64,000 bases of DNA. Origin: Scilla litardierei. Lineage: Eukaryota > Streptophyta > Magnoliopsida > Asparagales > Asparagaceae. This document shows, in pieces, positions 11,129 through 22,356 of the stretch (position 1 is its first letter; each line of letters starts with the position of its first letter). The translations under genes were made by a program, and so were the position numbers. The stretch is from contig CM061139.1 in assembly GCA_030789695.1 (NCBI GenBank), positions 5,967,878-6,031,877 of the forward strand. The letters run 5' to 3'. Under the pieces are notes generated by a model. The model worked only from the letters and a program-made list of their open reading frames with translations. It ran no database searches and was not told where the DNA came from.

Positions 11129-11207
11129 CTGCTCGCCAGGGGAGTCCACCTGGGAGAGAGAAGATGAGATGAGAGAGCGTTACCCACATCTGTTCCCTGA
11201 CCTGTGA
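11129..11207 (+). pseudogene. Tekay/Del-type gypsy pol, last codons after the copia insertion (element B)
   Basis: The frame with ESTWEREDEMRERYPHLF and a TGA at 11205-11207 is the classical C-terminus of Tekay/Del pol. It continues the piece at 1-196. B was therefore a plus-strand element whose pol end was open when A landed. Confidence 0.85.
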
Positions 11208-11252
11208 TTGTTTGGAATTCCTAGGGCGGAATTTTCTTTAAGGAGGGTAGGA
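11208..11252 (+). other. 3' UTR and polypurine tract of element B
   Basis: AAGGAGGGTAGGA lies directly before the LTR start TGTAACGATCGG, a typical chromovirus arrangement. Confidence 0.75.
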
Positions 11253-14192
11253 TGTAACGATCGGTCTTTACCAATGATATTATCGGTATTTCTCTAGTAT
11301 AATTTTTCGATCGTATCCGTATTAGGCGTATCCGTCCTTGTGCATGTGCCAACTTCTTCATGATTAATTGTTCCTATTATTTTTGTGACACTTAGTAGTT
11401 TATTATTATTGTCATTATTAATAATAATATTATTATTCCTATCATTTTTGTGACACTTAGTTATACATTATTGTTCTTATTATTATTTTTATTACTATTA
11501 TTATTTTTGTATCTCCTATGTAATATCTCCAACTTACAAAAAATTGAATTTGAATTTCAAATCTCTTTTTAAACTCAAATGAAATATTTTCCTTTTTAAA
11601 ACCCATTAAACCAAATTGATTGCTATTAATCCTCTTGTTTTTAATTTAAAAAATCATTATTAGTGATTTAAATCCTATAGTTAATAATTCAACCCTTCCT
11701 AATTGGACCCTAGATGCTTGGCCGAATCCCACACTCACACACACCATCTGTACACAGACACACACACTTTTATTTTTTTAAAACCTAGGCTTGAGATATA
11801 CATATAAATATTATAACACAAGCTTTTATAAAAACCTAAAGGCTAGTTCCTGTAATATCATTTCAAAGACCCCTTCACGTGATGTGAATCCTCTCACATT
11901 TTTTTATATAAACCCTATGAGACCCTACACCTACGCTATTAAATAAAGAATAGAAACCGAGCTTTATTATTCCCCAAAGCCCTCAGCCTACTTTCTATAT
12001 ACAAATATAAAACCCTAGATTACTAGGGCAGCCGCCCCCTATATTCACCCTCTCCACGCAACCAAGCAAACCCGCGGCCTCCCTCCATGCACGGGCTCCT
12101 TCAGGCCGAGCTCCTCCATCCCCGTTCACGCAAGCCCCGTCGGCCTCTCCTTCTTCTCCCCTCCTTCTTCTCCTTCTATCAACCCGCAACAGGTCAGCCT
12201 CCCTTCCATCCACGCACGTCGGCCGCTCTGAGCGACGCCTACAGCCGTGGCAACCACGCTCAGGCCTTCAACTCCTTCTTCTTCCTCGCAAACGGCCCCT
12301 ACCCCTCTTCGCAACACCCACAACACCCCCCAGGCCGAGCTCCTCTTTTCTCCCCACGGCTTCCCAACACACCGCAGATCCTCCACCCTCTTTCCTCCAT
12401 CTGCGCCGGCCTCCAAGCTCCCTAGGCCGAGATTTAAACCCCCTCACGGCTGCTCCATCTCCACTCATCCGCAGCAGGCCGTATCCAAGCTCCAACAGCC
12501 ACACAACCACTCAACAGGCCGCAGCGAGTCTCCACAGCCACAGAGCACTCACGCACAGGCCGTGTGCGCGTTGACAGCCTCGGATCTGACGAGAACGCTC
12601 CACCCGACGCTCGACGCTCGCTGTTTTGGAGTTTCACGCATTTCCACGACCCGTTGATGTCATCCGACCCCTCGCTACACTTCAGGTCAGTAGATCTACC
12701 CCTATAACTCATAACCCCCACTGTAAAGTAGAGAAACCTAATAAAACCGGTTGATTAGACGTCGTAGGGGCTTTTTGAAATCTGACCTGAACTGAAAAAC
12801 ACAATTTCTGATTTTATACTCTACCAAAACAGCGAACCAAACCCTCCACGGCGTAGTACTCGTCGAGGCGGTTCCAACGACACCAAGAATGTCGAAAACA
12901 GGCGAGTATTCGATTTTATATGAATTTTTGAAGTTTCGGAACTTTTGCGTCACTTTTAGTTATAGATGTGTAACTTGAAAACTAGACGTGAAATGACGCA
13001 TGAAAACGATGCCAAGATAATCTGGACGAAATTTGGGATCCAACGGTATATCATACGATATATCCCCATTTTAAACATTAAGAGAAAAAAATCATTTCTG
13101 TAGCAAGATGAACAAAAATACATACTCGTCATTATTTAAAATTACGGTAACGGTCGTTCGACCCGTTTCCGCTTTGTAGAACTGTCACCATAAAACTTTA
13201 ATATTGTTAACAGTAAAATTCAGTGAGTCCTGACATGTTTAACAATATGGACATCGTGTAATCGTGCGCCTCGAAGGCGGTATCGTGATATCGTGATGTC
13301 GTGTGAGTCGACTAGGCAGGCTCGTGTTCCAGCAAAACTTTTGGGTGGGATTAGGGTTGAGCGGCCACTAGGCGTATGAAAGGTACTCTCCTCAAGAGCA
13401 CCACCTGCACGCGGTGGGTTAGCGTCAATCACAGTAAGCCCCGTGAGAGGAACGACCTTCTCATCACGACCTACAGGCGTGAACCCTAGATTAGAATGCT
13501 AACACTTGACATGAAAAACTTGAAACGCTAACTTGGTCATCTTGAAATGGAAATGCTATTGAACTCAGAGTAATCTTAACCTTAATCTTGCAACCGTCTA
13601 GAACTGCATGCTAGGACTGTTCGTTTCCGTTTCTATGAATTGTTAAATGTTAAATTGCTGCAGTCACTTTTCTTTAATTATTAATGCTTCTTAAATTCAT
13701 ATATCTGTCATATACTTTGCTTTGGGATGCTAACTTTTCTTGCAGACCCCTAGCTGACAAACATTCATGTTTGTGGATGTATGTCAGGTTCAGAGCTTGA
13801 GTACCAGGAGGATCAGTACGAGACGCCAGAGTTGGAGAGTCAGGAGTTCGCGCCTGACGCAGTGCATCTCCCAGCAGAGGACTAGTGGACCCCCGACACT
13901 TTACCGCTTTCCTAGTTTCCTTTTTCAGACGTTGTAGTTGCTTTCGCGTACGTTCTTTTCTTGTTGCTACTTTTAGCCCAGGTGTGGCTTGTTAAACTCT
14001 GTGTACGAACTTTATCTCTGGATGTGGTTTTACTTTTCTGGTTGTGTTTCTGATTGTTCTGAATGGCAGTTGTAAGGATCTCATCTGTGTTTTTATCACA
14101 GACGCTTATTGAACTCGAGCTTCACCGCTCCAGTTCAAGCGGACCGCGTAACGCTCTCGCTTCCGGTGTCTTTTGGGAAGCAGGGCGTTACA
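11253..14192 (+). repeat. 3' LTR of Tekay/Del-type element B
   Basis: A long LTR of 2940 bp with matching ends TGTAAC and GTTACA. Long LTRs of this size are normal for the Tekay lineage. It contains a TATA box at 11905-11912, an AT-rich U3 with a repeated TTTTTGTGACACTTAG segment (11388 and 11447), and a GC-rich stretch at 12060-12660 that gives spurious ORFs. After 14192 the sequence changes to minus-strand element C, the host of B. The left target copy of B is outside the window. Confidence 0.85.
11905..11912 (+). promoter_or_regulatory. TATA box in the B LTR
   Basis: TATATAAA within TTTTTATATAAACCC, 650 bp into the LTR, fits a U3/R border. Confidence 0.5.
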
Positions 14193-15435
14193 TCCTCAGC
14201 AGTGATAGGGCCAGGAGCACGGGTGGTGCGACTCGGGCCAGCCCCGATATCTCCCCGGGACGCAGGAATATCCTACTCACCTAAGTGGGCGGCAGGGGAA
14301 GGTGGTCTGCGTGCGTCCAGGGGAAGGAAAGGAAGGCGCAACCCCGTTAGGAACTCTGGATCGGGCGGAAAAGTCCAATCTGCCCGTAAGGCAATAGTCA
14401 TGCGAGCGGGGTTGGGGAGAATGGTGTAGGGGTGAGGGGGGTGGCCATAGTTGAATTCGAAACGGAGATCAGGAAGGGGCTTAATCATACGAATATGTCG
14501 CAGGACATCAAGATCTAGACGTGAGGGTCCTGCGGCGACGGGAAGACCATGGGGGATGTTGATATTAAATTGGGGGTAAGAGGCAATGACAGTGATAATC
14601 CCCCCACAACAAATCTTGCCCTTGCCGGCTCGACTAATCTCTAGGAGCTTATAAATAAGCCAGTCGCCGGCATGGACGTGGACAGTAGGGGCCCTAAAGC
14701 TAATCCCATCATCATCAGGAACAAAAGGGAAAGTCATGGCCCAAAGAATGAAAAGATCGGGGATAGTCACGGTGCCAGACTCATCCCGGGGGAAAATGCG
14801 GAGGATATGATCCGATGGGCCAGACGGAAAATAGGATGGATGATTGAGGAGGCCTTGGCCTTAACTCGGGGATAGCGACCTAGTAGGGTGAGGCAGAACC
14901 AAAAATGATCGACGTCAAATTCAGGTTGGTATCCCTAGTGTCGGATAGAGTTGTCCCCAAGGATGGGGAAACCAAAAATATTATTAATCGTGTTCAGGTT
15001 GGTACGGATGGTTTTGTTACGCACCCGAAAAATGACGGTCGACCCCGACTCACAAACGAGTGAAGAAAGAAATTCAAGTGTGAGGGACGGGTAAGGCAAC
15101 GCGGTGGTGTTCAGGAAGGCTAACCAACCTAAGTTCACGAAAAGGGTTTCGACCTCGGTGAAGACACCGAGATCGACGAGCGATTGGGTGTGGGCAAACT
15201 TGGTTGATATATGCCCCCGAGCATCAAGTCTATGGTAGAAGTCTTTGTGTTCTTGGTTCCGAAATTGATACACATGCGGGCCCAACATTGGATCCTCAGG
15301 GGGGATAAGAGGTGGGGGAGGGCCGAGTGATAGTGCACGTGGTGTATTGGGAGGAGGACGTGTTTGTTTGCGCCTTTTTCTAGAAGGTTCCTCCTCCCGC
15401 ATAATACCCTTCCCCTTATCACGATCCCGGGCCAT
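14193..15435 (-). pseudogene. ATHILA ORF1-like extra gene of element C (truncated)
   Basis: It starts at ATG 15435 (MARDRDKGKGIMREEEPSRKRRK, a basic, possible nuclear-targeting N-terminus). A block with FYHRLDARGHISTKFAHT, then LTLEFLSSL and INNIFGFP follows, similar to the ATHILA ORF-1 family. A stop at 14935-14937 and at least one frameshift break it. A second open part (14770-14273) has TIPDLFILWAMTF and SRLDLDVLRHIRMIKP blocks. The 3' end is removed by insertion of B. The same protein is encoded in J at 60168-62101. Its function is not established. It is too unlike gag, protease or RT to be one of these. Confidence 0.72.
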
Positions 15436-15847
15436 AGTGAGTGTGTGTGAGTGATGCAAACGAAAAATTCACGCACACACAAACAATCAAGCGGTTAGAA
15501 ATTTTAGGGTAAAAGTAAACTTGATCAATGGAGCGAAGTTACCCAGCAGAGGTAGTAGTTCCTTGCTTGAAATTGACCCCAATACCGTACAATTGGACGG
15601 GGTGTGGAGCCGCGGCACTGTTCTTCAGCGAAAAATCCGGAGATGGGGGATTAGGGTTTGATGAAGCGAAATGGGAGAGATGGAGAGAGGGAAAAACGAC
15701 GGAGTGATGGAAGGGGTAGGTGGTGAGAGAGTCGAGAGGGAGAGTGGAGGTCGGGGGAGAGGTTTTTCGGCCGGAAGGAAGTCGGGGGAGACGAAACGAC
15801 GGCGAAAACGGCGAGATCGGGCGAGAAGAAACGAGCGGGTGTGGGGG
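15436..15847 (-). other. 5' leader of the C extra ORF
   Basis: Follows the internal TATA-like site on the minus strand. It is rich in CCTCTCTCC-like tracts and has no recognised gene. The corresponding J leader is 59736-60167. Confidence 0.5.
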
Positions 15848-15857
15848 GTATTTACAG
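15848..15857 (-). promoter_or_regulatory. Internal TATA-like site of C
   Basis: The minus strand reads CTGTAAATACCCC about 12 bp past the last palindrome. J has CTATAAATACCC at the same place, so C seems to carry a one-base change in a true TATA box. Confidence 0.5.
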
Positions 15858-15867
15858 GTTTAAAGTC

Positions 15868-16300
15868 GAACCGATCGGGTGAGTTGTCACCCGATCGGTT
15901 GACTATTAGGGCACGATTTTCAGCTGAAGAAACGCTACAGGAGAACCGATCGGTTGAAAACTCAACCGATCGATTCGTCGCTCCACAAACGTTTTCCGAA
16001 AGTTTGGTACGGCTCACCCGGTCAGTCACCCGGTCTCACATGCCTTCACCCAGTCGGTTGATCATTTCCCAAAAATTCCCAAGAACTCAGCCCAGTTCAC
16101 CCGGTCTCCCAACCGGTCTTGCATATATTCACCCGATCGGTTGACCAATTCCCCAAAATTCCCGAGGATTCAGCCCAGTTTGCCCGGTCCCTCACCTGAT
16201 CTCACGAGCCTTCACCCGATCGGTTCATTGAGCGACAGATACGTCCTGCAGCTGATACATCCCAACCGATCGGGTGAGTTATCACCCGATCGGTTGGGGC
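15868..16300. repeat. Internal GATCGG palindrome cluster of C
   Basis: About a dozen copies of the ACCCGATCGGTT / AACCGATCGGGT type, several in close pairs with TGA and TCA facing each other. They lie between the protease end and the extra ORF. J has the same cluster at 59371-59719, and both resemble the U3 clusters of their LTRs. Confidence 0.88.
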
Positions 16301-16659
16301 CTTGTTTTCTACAAAAGTGCACAACTGCCTTAATCCCTCAACGGAAATTCTTGCGGCTGGAATTATTTATTAAAATAGATGAAATAAAATTAAGAAAAAA
16401 GTCCTAAAAAGTGGAAACAAAAGTTTAGAACATGGGTTGCCTCCCATGAAGTGCTTTTGTTTAACGTCGTTGGCTCGACGCCCGTTGATGATGTTCAAGG
16501 CGGACGATAGGGGTGATGCCCAAAGTGTGGCATCGCTTCAGATTCTCCCTTTGTAGTAGTCAGTGGCGACAAAAGAACTTGCTCGACTACCCTCCCTTTG
16601 TTGACGGGGTCCGGGGGCTTCTCCCTCATTTTGGCGTCCACCGCCACTCGCGTAAGGAT
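16301..16659 (-). other. C spacer past the protease
   Basis: Includes the end of the protease frame (about 16500-16659) and GGTTGCCTCCCATGAAGTGC, which is the complement of the J sequence near 59210. No further gene. Confidence 0.5.
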
Positions 16660-17955
16660 TCAGACTTCATCCCCGGTGAGCCCCATGGGCTCTTTGCCTT
16701 TTCTCCTCATAGAAGGAGCTTTTGGGAATCTGGGAGGGATCACATGTCGCGCGACCGCCTCATCAGCAACTTCCTTCTTTGGTGAGCCATCTTGCTCTCC
16801 AAGATCTCCCAAGTGGTCGAGGGGATTTCTCGAGAGAATTTCCCAGGAGCTCGCCTCCGCAGCTCTCTCTTCTTCCAGCTCCAGTGCATTGATACTAGGA
16901 TCATCCGGAGGATCGGGATGCCTCATTGACAACCCTAAGTCGAATTTGACTTTCTCTTGGCCGACGTTGAGGGAAAGCTTCCCATTCTTCACGTCTATCA
17001 AAACACCGGCGGTTGCCATAAAGGGTCGTCCAAGGATAATAGGGGTGTACTTATCTTCCGGCATGTCCATCACCACAAAATCCACCGGTACTTGTACTCC
17101 ACTCACATCGACGGGGAGGTCGTCTACTACTCCCACCGGATACTTGACAGAACGGTCAGCAAGCTGTAATGTCATGCCGGTGGGCTCCAAATCTCACATC
17201 CCTATTTTCTCGTATAACGACAGGGGCATTAGACTGACGCTCGCTCCTAGATAGACGAGCACCCTCTGGATTCGCACTTCCCCAATCGAACAAGGGATGG
17301 AGAAACTTCCTGGGTCTTTAAGCTTGGGCAGACTTGCTCGCTGGATAAGAGCACTACATTCCGCCGTCAGAACGACCTTCTCTTTTCTAGAACCCTTTGT
17401 CACCAAATCCTTGAGGAATTTCGCGTAGGAGGGTATCGTCTCTATAGCTTCAAGGAAGGGTATTTGCAGGATTAGATCTTTAACCATGGCAAAGAATTTG
17501 CCATACTTCTTGTCTATTTGGGCCTGGACTAACCGTTGCGGAAAAGGCACAACGGGCTTGAATACCCGGAGGTTCCCTTCCTCATCATTTTTCTTCTCCT
17601 CTCCATGGATTCCATCCGGAATAGTTGGCTTTGGTGACGAAGCACCGGTGTCATTTAATTTTTCAATTGGTCGCTCCACGACCAACGGTGCTTCGGGCTC
17701 CTCGGGGGGCACTCTCGTGGGGATTTGTGTTTCGCTCCTCAGGACGATAGCGGACACGTTGGCATGCTCATGTGTGAGCGCCAAGGTTTGATTAGCCCCC
17801 CTTGGGTTCACCTCAGGCTGTGGCGGTAATAGATTTTGCGGCCTCTGAAGGTTCGCCACTTGCAACCCCAGCTGGGTTACCTGATCAGTGAGAACTCTCT
17901 GTCCCATCTCCAGCTTCAGATTTATCTTCTCCTGGTTGGTGATGTATTGAGTCAA
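16500..17955 (-). pseudogene. Protease domain of element C
   Basis: Two open parts (17955-17194, 17190-16660) separated by one TGA at 17191-17193 where J has a Gly codon. The pepsin-like retroviral protease motif reads VYLGASVSLMP instead of the usual D-L-G-A, so the catalytic aspartate is replaced by tyrosine. The later block IILGRPFMATAG is intact. It would cleave Gag precursors if active. It is very like J at 57879-59168. The nonsense codon and the lost aspartate both mark a dead enzyme. Confidence 0.82.
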
Positions 17956-19223
17956 GAGGGACTCAACCGGAGAGATGGCCCTCTGCTGGCCATATTGTTG
18001 CTGGATGGGCTATTGATTCCTTGGAGTGTACTACTGGTACTGTTGTGGAGGTTGTTGCTGCTGAAATTGCTGCTGCTGAAACTGCTGCTGAGGCCTAGCC
18101 GGTTGATATATCTGTTGTTGTTGCTGTTGAGTCGGCTGCTGATACGGTGCCCGGTAGCTAAGGTTGGGATGATTCCGGTTGTTTGGAGAGTAGGCCGGGT
18201 TGGAATTGGTTCGTGGTGGAAAAGGCGCATTCCCCGTAGGGTTGTAAAATAATGCGCTCGCCTGATCCAACGGTGGTGAGATGTCACCACCGTCGAATTC
18301 TCCAAAGACTTCGGATTCCACCGCAGCAATCTGTTGTGTACCGGGCCACCGGTGCCTACCATCAATGCGGAGATCTGGGTCGACAGTAAGTCAAACTTGC
18401 TGGATAATTTGTCGATGTCCTCGACCCTGTGGATGCCTCCAGATCTAGGTGTGGCTCTCTTGTCACACCACCGCTCCTTGTTAGATGCCATATTCTCCAG
18501 AATCTGTCCGGCATCTTCTTCGCTTCTTGACATAAAGGACCCTCCATCCGTGGCGTCCATGGAAGATTTCAAATCGTCTTTCAACCCATTATAGAACAGA
18601 TTTATGATCTGCCACTTGGGGAGCTCATGGTGGGGACATCTCCGCTGCATCTCCTTGTATCTGGTCCAGGCTTCGTGCAGAGACTCGTGGCTGGCCTGGG
18701 AGAAGGAGGAGATCTCACTCCTCAGCTTCATGGTCTTCCCCGGAGGAAAGAACTTTGTCAGGAAAGCATTTGAGAGCTTCTCCCAGGTGTTGAATGTATT
18801 CGGGTCCTTTCCCCTAAGCCACAGCTTGGCCTTATCTCGCAGAGAGAAGGGAAATAGCCTCAGACGGATCGCCTCAGTTGTGACACCGTTTATCCGGAAG
18901 GTATCACATTTCTCTAAGAAGGAGTCCAGATGTTCAATCGGGCTCACCATGGGTGCACCCGAAAATTGATCCTGCTGGATCCACGTCACCAAAGATGGCT
19001 TAAGCTCGAAGCTTTGAGCCATAATAGCAGGATGACGGATGGCGGAGGTGGACTCGATGGATGGCATCGAGTACTCCAGCAGGGACTTGTGAGGTGGGGT
19101 GTTTTCCCCCATGGTTTCAGGATCCTCTCTTCTTCGCTTATAGGCGGCCAAACGCCTTAGGGTGGCGTTTATCTCTGGATCAACGGGAATCAAGTCGTCA
19201 AGACTTCTTGAACTCCTGCGCAT
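17952..19223 (-). pseudogene. gag: Gag of element C (Athila-like)
   Basis: It starts at ATG 19223 (MRRSSRSLDDL), matching the J start. The retrotransposon gag core has LDSFLEKCDTFRINGV, then FSLRDKAKLWLRG, FFPPGKTMKLRSEI and an INLFYNGL block, as in Athila Gag. The C-terminal third is a glutamine-rich tract that goes out of frame near 18320, its proper frame being open at 18321-18031. It would form virus-like particles. Confidence 0.85.
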
Positions 19224-19401
19224 TAAAAACAACAAACACCCGTGAAGTGAAAAGTGGGAAAGAAACAGATAAGATTAGATAAAATAAAAATAAAAATAAG
19301 AAAATAAAAAGGAAAAAGAAAGAATGCAAAAATAATCGCGAGGTAGGGATGAGAGCTAGACACAAGGGTTCATGAGATCCTAAAATAACAAGCACGTCTT
19401 C
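19224..19401 (-). other. Leader of element C
   Basis: AT-rich, with runs of AAATAAAAA on the plus strand. It lies between the primer site and gag. Confidence 0.6.
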
Positions 19402-19419
19402 TCCCCGGCAACGGCGCCA
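19402..19419 (-). other. Primer binding site of C (tRNA-Asp type)
   Basis: The minus strand reads TGGCGCCGTTGCCGGGGA, the standard Athila/Tat-type site matching the tRNA-Asp 3' end, 7 bp from the LTR. Confidence 0.92.
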
Positions 19420-20381
19420 TAAAGCTTGACCGCCCCCCGCTTTACGCGTGTTTGATGTGTGCAATAATATGATCGGGGGCGTGAGATTTAAATATTTGTA
19501 ACCGCAAGCGCACGGTGTTGTAGTGTGGCTTGGGGGTCGAACTCAGGGAGGCGTGGATGTGCTTGTGTCAAGAAGGGTCAAATTCACCCCATGGGCGAGC
19601 TAGCCCGAATCGGATAATGGATTTGTCACAGTAAAATTGCAAAGGTTAAGCAATATAAAGGGAAAACCCGGGACTCTGGTTTCCACCCTATCGTACGATT
19701 CTCGCCGATACGGCCTACGGACAGGATAACGATCGGAATTAAGGTCTACTGGTGAGACATTGCCTCTAAAAGTGGTACCAGTGTCCCATGGGCCCGATAT
19801 TCCGGTTGGTGCCCAGGATGATACACCGGACTTCCCGGGTTCGGTCAGTGGGCACTCCCTTGTCCATTAACACTGACCGACTCTGGGAGCACTAAGTTCG
19901 CAACGATAACTCCCAACGTCTCATCCTGCCGCTCTCTCGCGCTAGGATTCGACGTCTACGCTAAGGGCATGATCTATGGCTAGGGAGTCAACCGCCAAGT
20001 TTATTCCCCCTTGGCCCAACGGTCAAAGGCGGTCTTTTTCCCGCCGATGACAATAAAACACCCCGCGTAACCGGTAGATTCCTAATCCCTATCGATTTCC
20101 TAGTCCTATGGACGTATCGGGGAGAACCCATGAAGGGGTTTCCACCAAAATCCCAGATTTGGGAACTACTAACACATATTTAGTAAAAAGCGATCTAAAT
20201 AGAAATCGACCGTAAAAATCATGATCAGGCGATTGAAATGCAGTAAGAGCAATGCTAATAACACTATTTTAAAGTTTGACAAAGATCAGAAAACTTACAA
20301 ATATCTGAAAAATTACAGCCGTCAAGAAAGAGAAAAAACAGTAAAAAATAACAACTCTCATTTCTGGAAAACCTAGGGGTT

Positions 20382-20391
20382 CTATTTATAG
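20382..20391 (-). promoter_or_regulatory. TATA box of the C LTR
   Basis: The minus strand reads TCTATAAATAGAACCCC, about 12 bp downstream of two adjacent ACCCGATCGGGT palindromes. Confidence 0.65.
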
Positions 20392-20400
20392 AATACGAAA

Positions 20401-20775
20401 TCACCCGATCGGGTGAAAAGTCACCCGATCGGGTGACATGCTTCGTTTCTTCGGCATCGCAAAATAGGATCCCACCCGGTCACCACGGCACGGTCGGTTG
20501 ATTCATGAGCTGATCGGTTGGATCTTCGTGCCGTCGGGTGAACCGGTCGGTTGATCTCCCTGTGTCGTGGCTTGGGAGAATCGGCTACAGGTGAACCGAT
20601 CGGGTGAATGTCACCCGATCGGTTGGCATTCAGCGTCAGATTTCCAGAGAGTTGGGGCTTTTGAACCGGTCACTGAACCGACCGGGTGACTTCTTGGCCG
20701 CTCCAACTTGTGTCCGGGTGGTGCACGCGTGCATCACCCGATCGGTTGGAAATGACCAACCGGTCGGGTGAGGGG
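20401..20775. repeat. U3 palindrome cluster of the C LTR
   Basis: Perfect 12-base palindromes ACCCGATCGGGT at the TATA-proximal end, then hybrids ACCCGATCGGTT and degenerate CCGGTCGG forms further upstream. Confidence 0.9.
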
Positions 20776-21764
20776 ATGAAAGATGAGATCTTCATCGTTT
20801 GACCCCCTGGATCACGCGTGACTCCTCCCGTTGCTCCGGGGACTCATGATATCATCGTTTTATGTCCCCTATGCCAGTAAAATCCTGCAAAATACGAAAA
20901 ACACGGAAAAGTGAAAGAAAACAAGAAAACACGAGGAAACGAATATAAGACGGTGGTAAAAACGGAAAAACACGGAAGAAAACGTGCGCAAATATAAGAA
21001 ATATAAATGCACGTCAGTTGTTGTCGTTGATCTCCTCCCGCTCTTTTTGCTAATGCCAAAGGGGGAGATAATTAATAATAACGATGTGCTAAATGATAAT
21101 TCAAAGAAATTTACCGTGAATCTAATTTGATATGTTAGATTCAGGGAGAGTTAAGATATAAAAATGGATTTCAAATCCTAAATTTCAATAATTAGATTCA
21201 TATTTTATACTTTCCTCATCTGCCTGATGCGTATGTTTATTATTTAATATGGAATTAACGTGTCATTAATGCAGGGGGAGTAAGTAAATTTTTTTGATTC
21301 TTTATTATTGATTATTATTTATGTTGGTTTGTCATCACCAAAAAGGGGGAGAATGTTGAGTATTGATTCCCCAGATTTGGTTTTGATGATGAACAAACAT
21401 AAATATCATGAACTAACTTTTTGTGAGCGCAGTTATGGAGATCGTCGCCAAAATTCTATGAACATCAAAAGCGACGTCACAAGACTTCTCAAAGCGCGTG
21501 ATCGAGTGCCTGAAGCTTCGTTGAAGCTAAAGGAGCATCATTGAAGTCAAGAGATTCGGATTGAAGCTTTGAAGACGGTTCGTCAAGTTTAATTTATAGT
21601 CTTCTAGCTTCTTTTCGTAGAATGTTAAGCCTTGAGTAGGTCTTACATGATTATCTTCATAACGCTCATATCTTAGAGCTAGGATTATCTTAGAAGCCCA
21701 TAGAAACTTTCCCGAAGCTTCGCGCTTCATTTCGCGGCTTCTTGTGCATCTTAGTTGGTTCAAG

Positions 21765-22275
21765 AAGAAGAACCAACCGACTAGATTGTCATCTAGTCGG
21801 TCAGTAATCCTTCTTGAACCGACTAGATCTCCTTGCTCAATTCAGCATCTTCACTGTTGACCTATTAGTCGGTCCAAGAAGGTTCACCGACCGACTAGTT
21901 GTCAAACTAGTCGGTTAGGAATCCTTCTTAGACCGACTAGTTATAACTTCATTTCTCAGCCTGAGCTACTGTTTACAGTTAGTCGGTCCAAGAACAACTA
22001 TCGACCGACTAGTTGTGAAACTAGTCGGTTGGAATTTGTTCTTAGACCGACTAGCTCTCTTTGAATTCAGCCTATTGTATTTCAACTCTTAGTCGGTCAA
22101 AGAACACTCACCGACCGACTAGTTGTCAAACTAGTCGGTTGGCAAGTCTTCTTAGACCGACTAGTTCTATACTTCCTGAATTCTTCTTATTGGCTGTGAA
22201 CCAGTTAGTCGGTCCAAGTTGAATCACCGACCAACTAGTTGCAAATCTAGTCGGTCAGTGATCCTTCTTAGACCG
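21765..22275. repeat. U3 inverted-repeat cluster of D (CCGACTAG / CTAGTCGG)
   Basis: About twenty AGTCGGT or ACCGACTAG half-sites in six similar blocks of roughly 85-90 bp. Each block has a CCGACTAG arm, a short loop and a CTAGTCGG arm. Confidence 0.88.
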
Positions 22276-22346
22276 ATTAGACTGCTTCAGAAATAGATCC
22301 GTTGGACCATTAAATGCACGAATTTTCCCTCTCTCTCCTCTCTATC

Positions 22347-22356
22347 CTATATAATC
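22347..22356 (+). promoter_or_regulatory. TATA box of the D LTR
   Basis: CTATATAATC about 70 bp past the last inverted repeat and inside a CT-rich stretch. Confidence 0.55.

Larger units (their letters stand above)
14193..21016 (-). mobile_element. Element C: Athila-like non-autonomous gypsy retrotransposon, 3' end cut by B
   Basis: Minus strand. 5' LTR 19427-21016, tRNA-Asp-type primer site, gag, protease, an internal cluster of GATCGG palindromes with a TATA-like site, then an ATHILA ORF1-like gene. No reverse transcriptase, RNase H or integrase is encoded between protease and the extra ORF, and the sister element J has the same organisation, so this is a structural family and not an accident of one copy. 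B is inserted at 14192/14193, and the missing 3' end is left of the window. Confidence 0.85.
19427..21016 (-). repeat. 5' LTR of element C
   Basis: 1590 bp. Starts TGACCG and ends ACGTCA on the plus strand. It is homologous in reverse orientation to the J LTR (54575-56236) over most of its length. It has a TATA box and a GATCGG palindrome cluster in U3. Confidence 0.88.

Noticed and set aside
12087..12721. Long GC-rich ORFs on both strands
   Set aside because: They lie inside the 3' LTR of B, overlap in several frames, are rich in low-complexity Pro/Ser/Arg and show no domain. High GC content alone explains them.
15868..16300. CRISPR-like array of short repeats
   Set aside because: Spacing is irregular, units are palindromes of 12 bases with variants, there are no cas genes, and the setting is a plant retrotransposon.
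16598..17254. 218-codon plus-strand ORF
   Set aside because: Antisense of the C protease, which has the real ILGRP and LGAS motifs.
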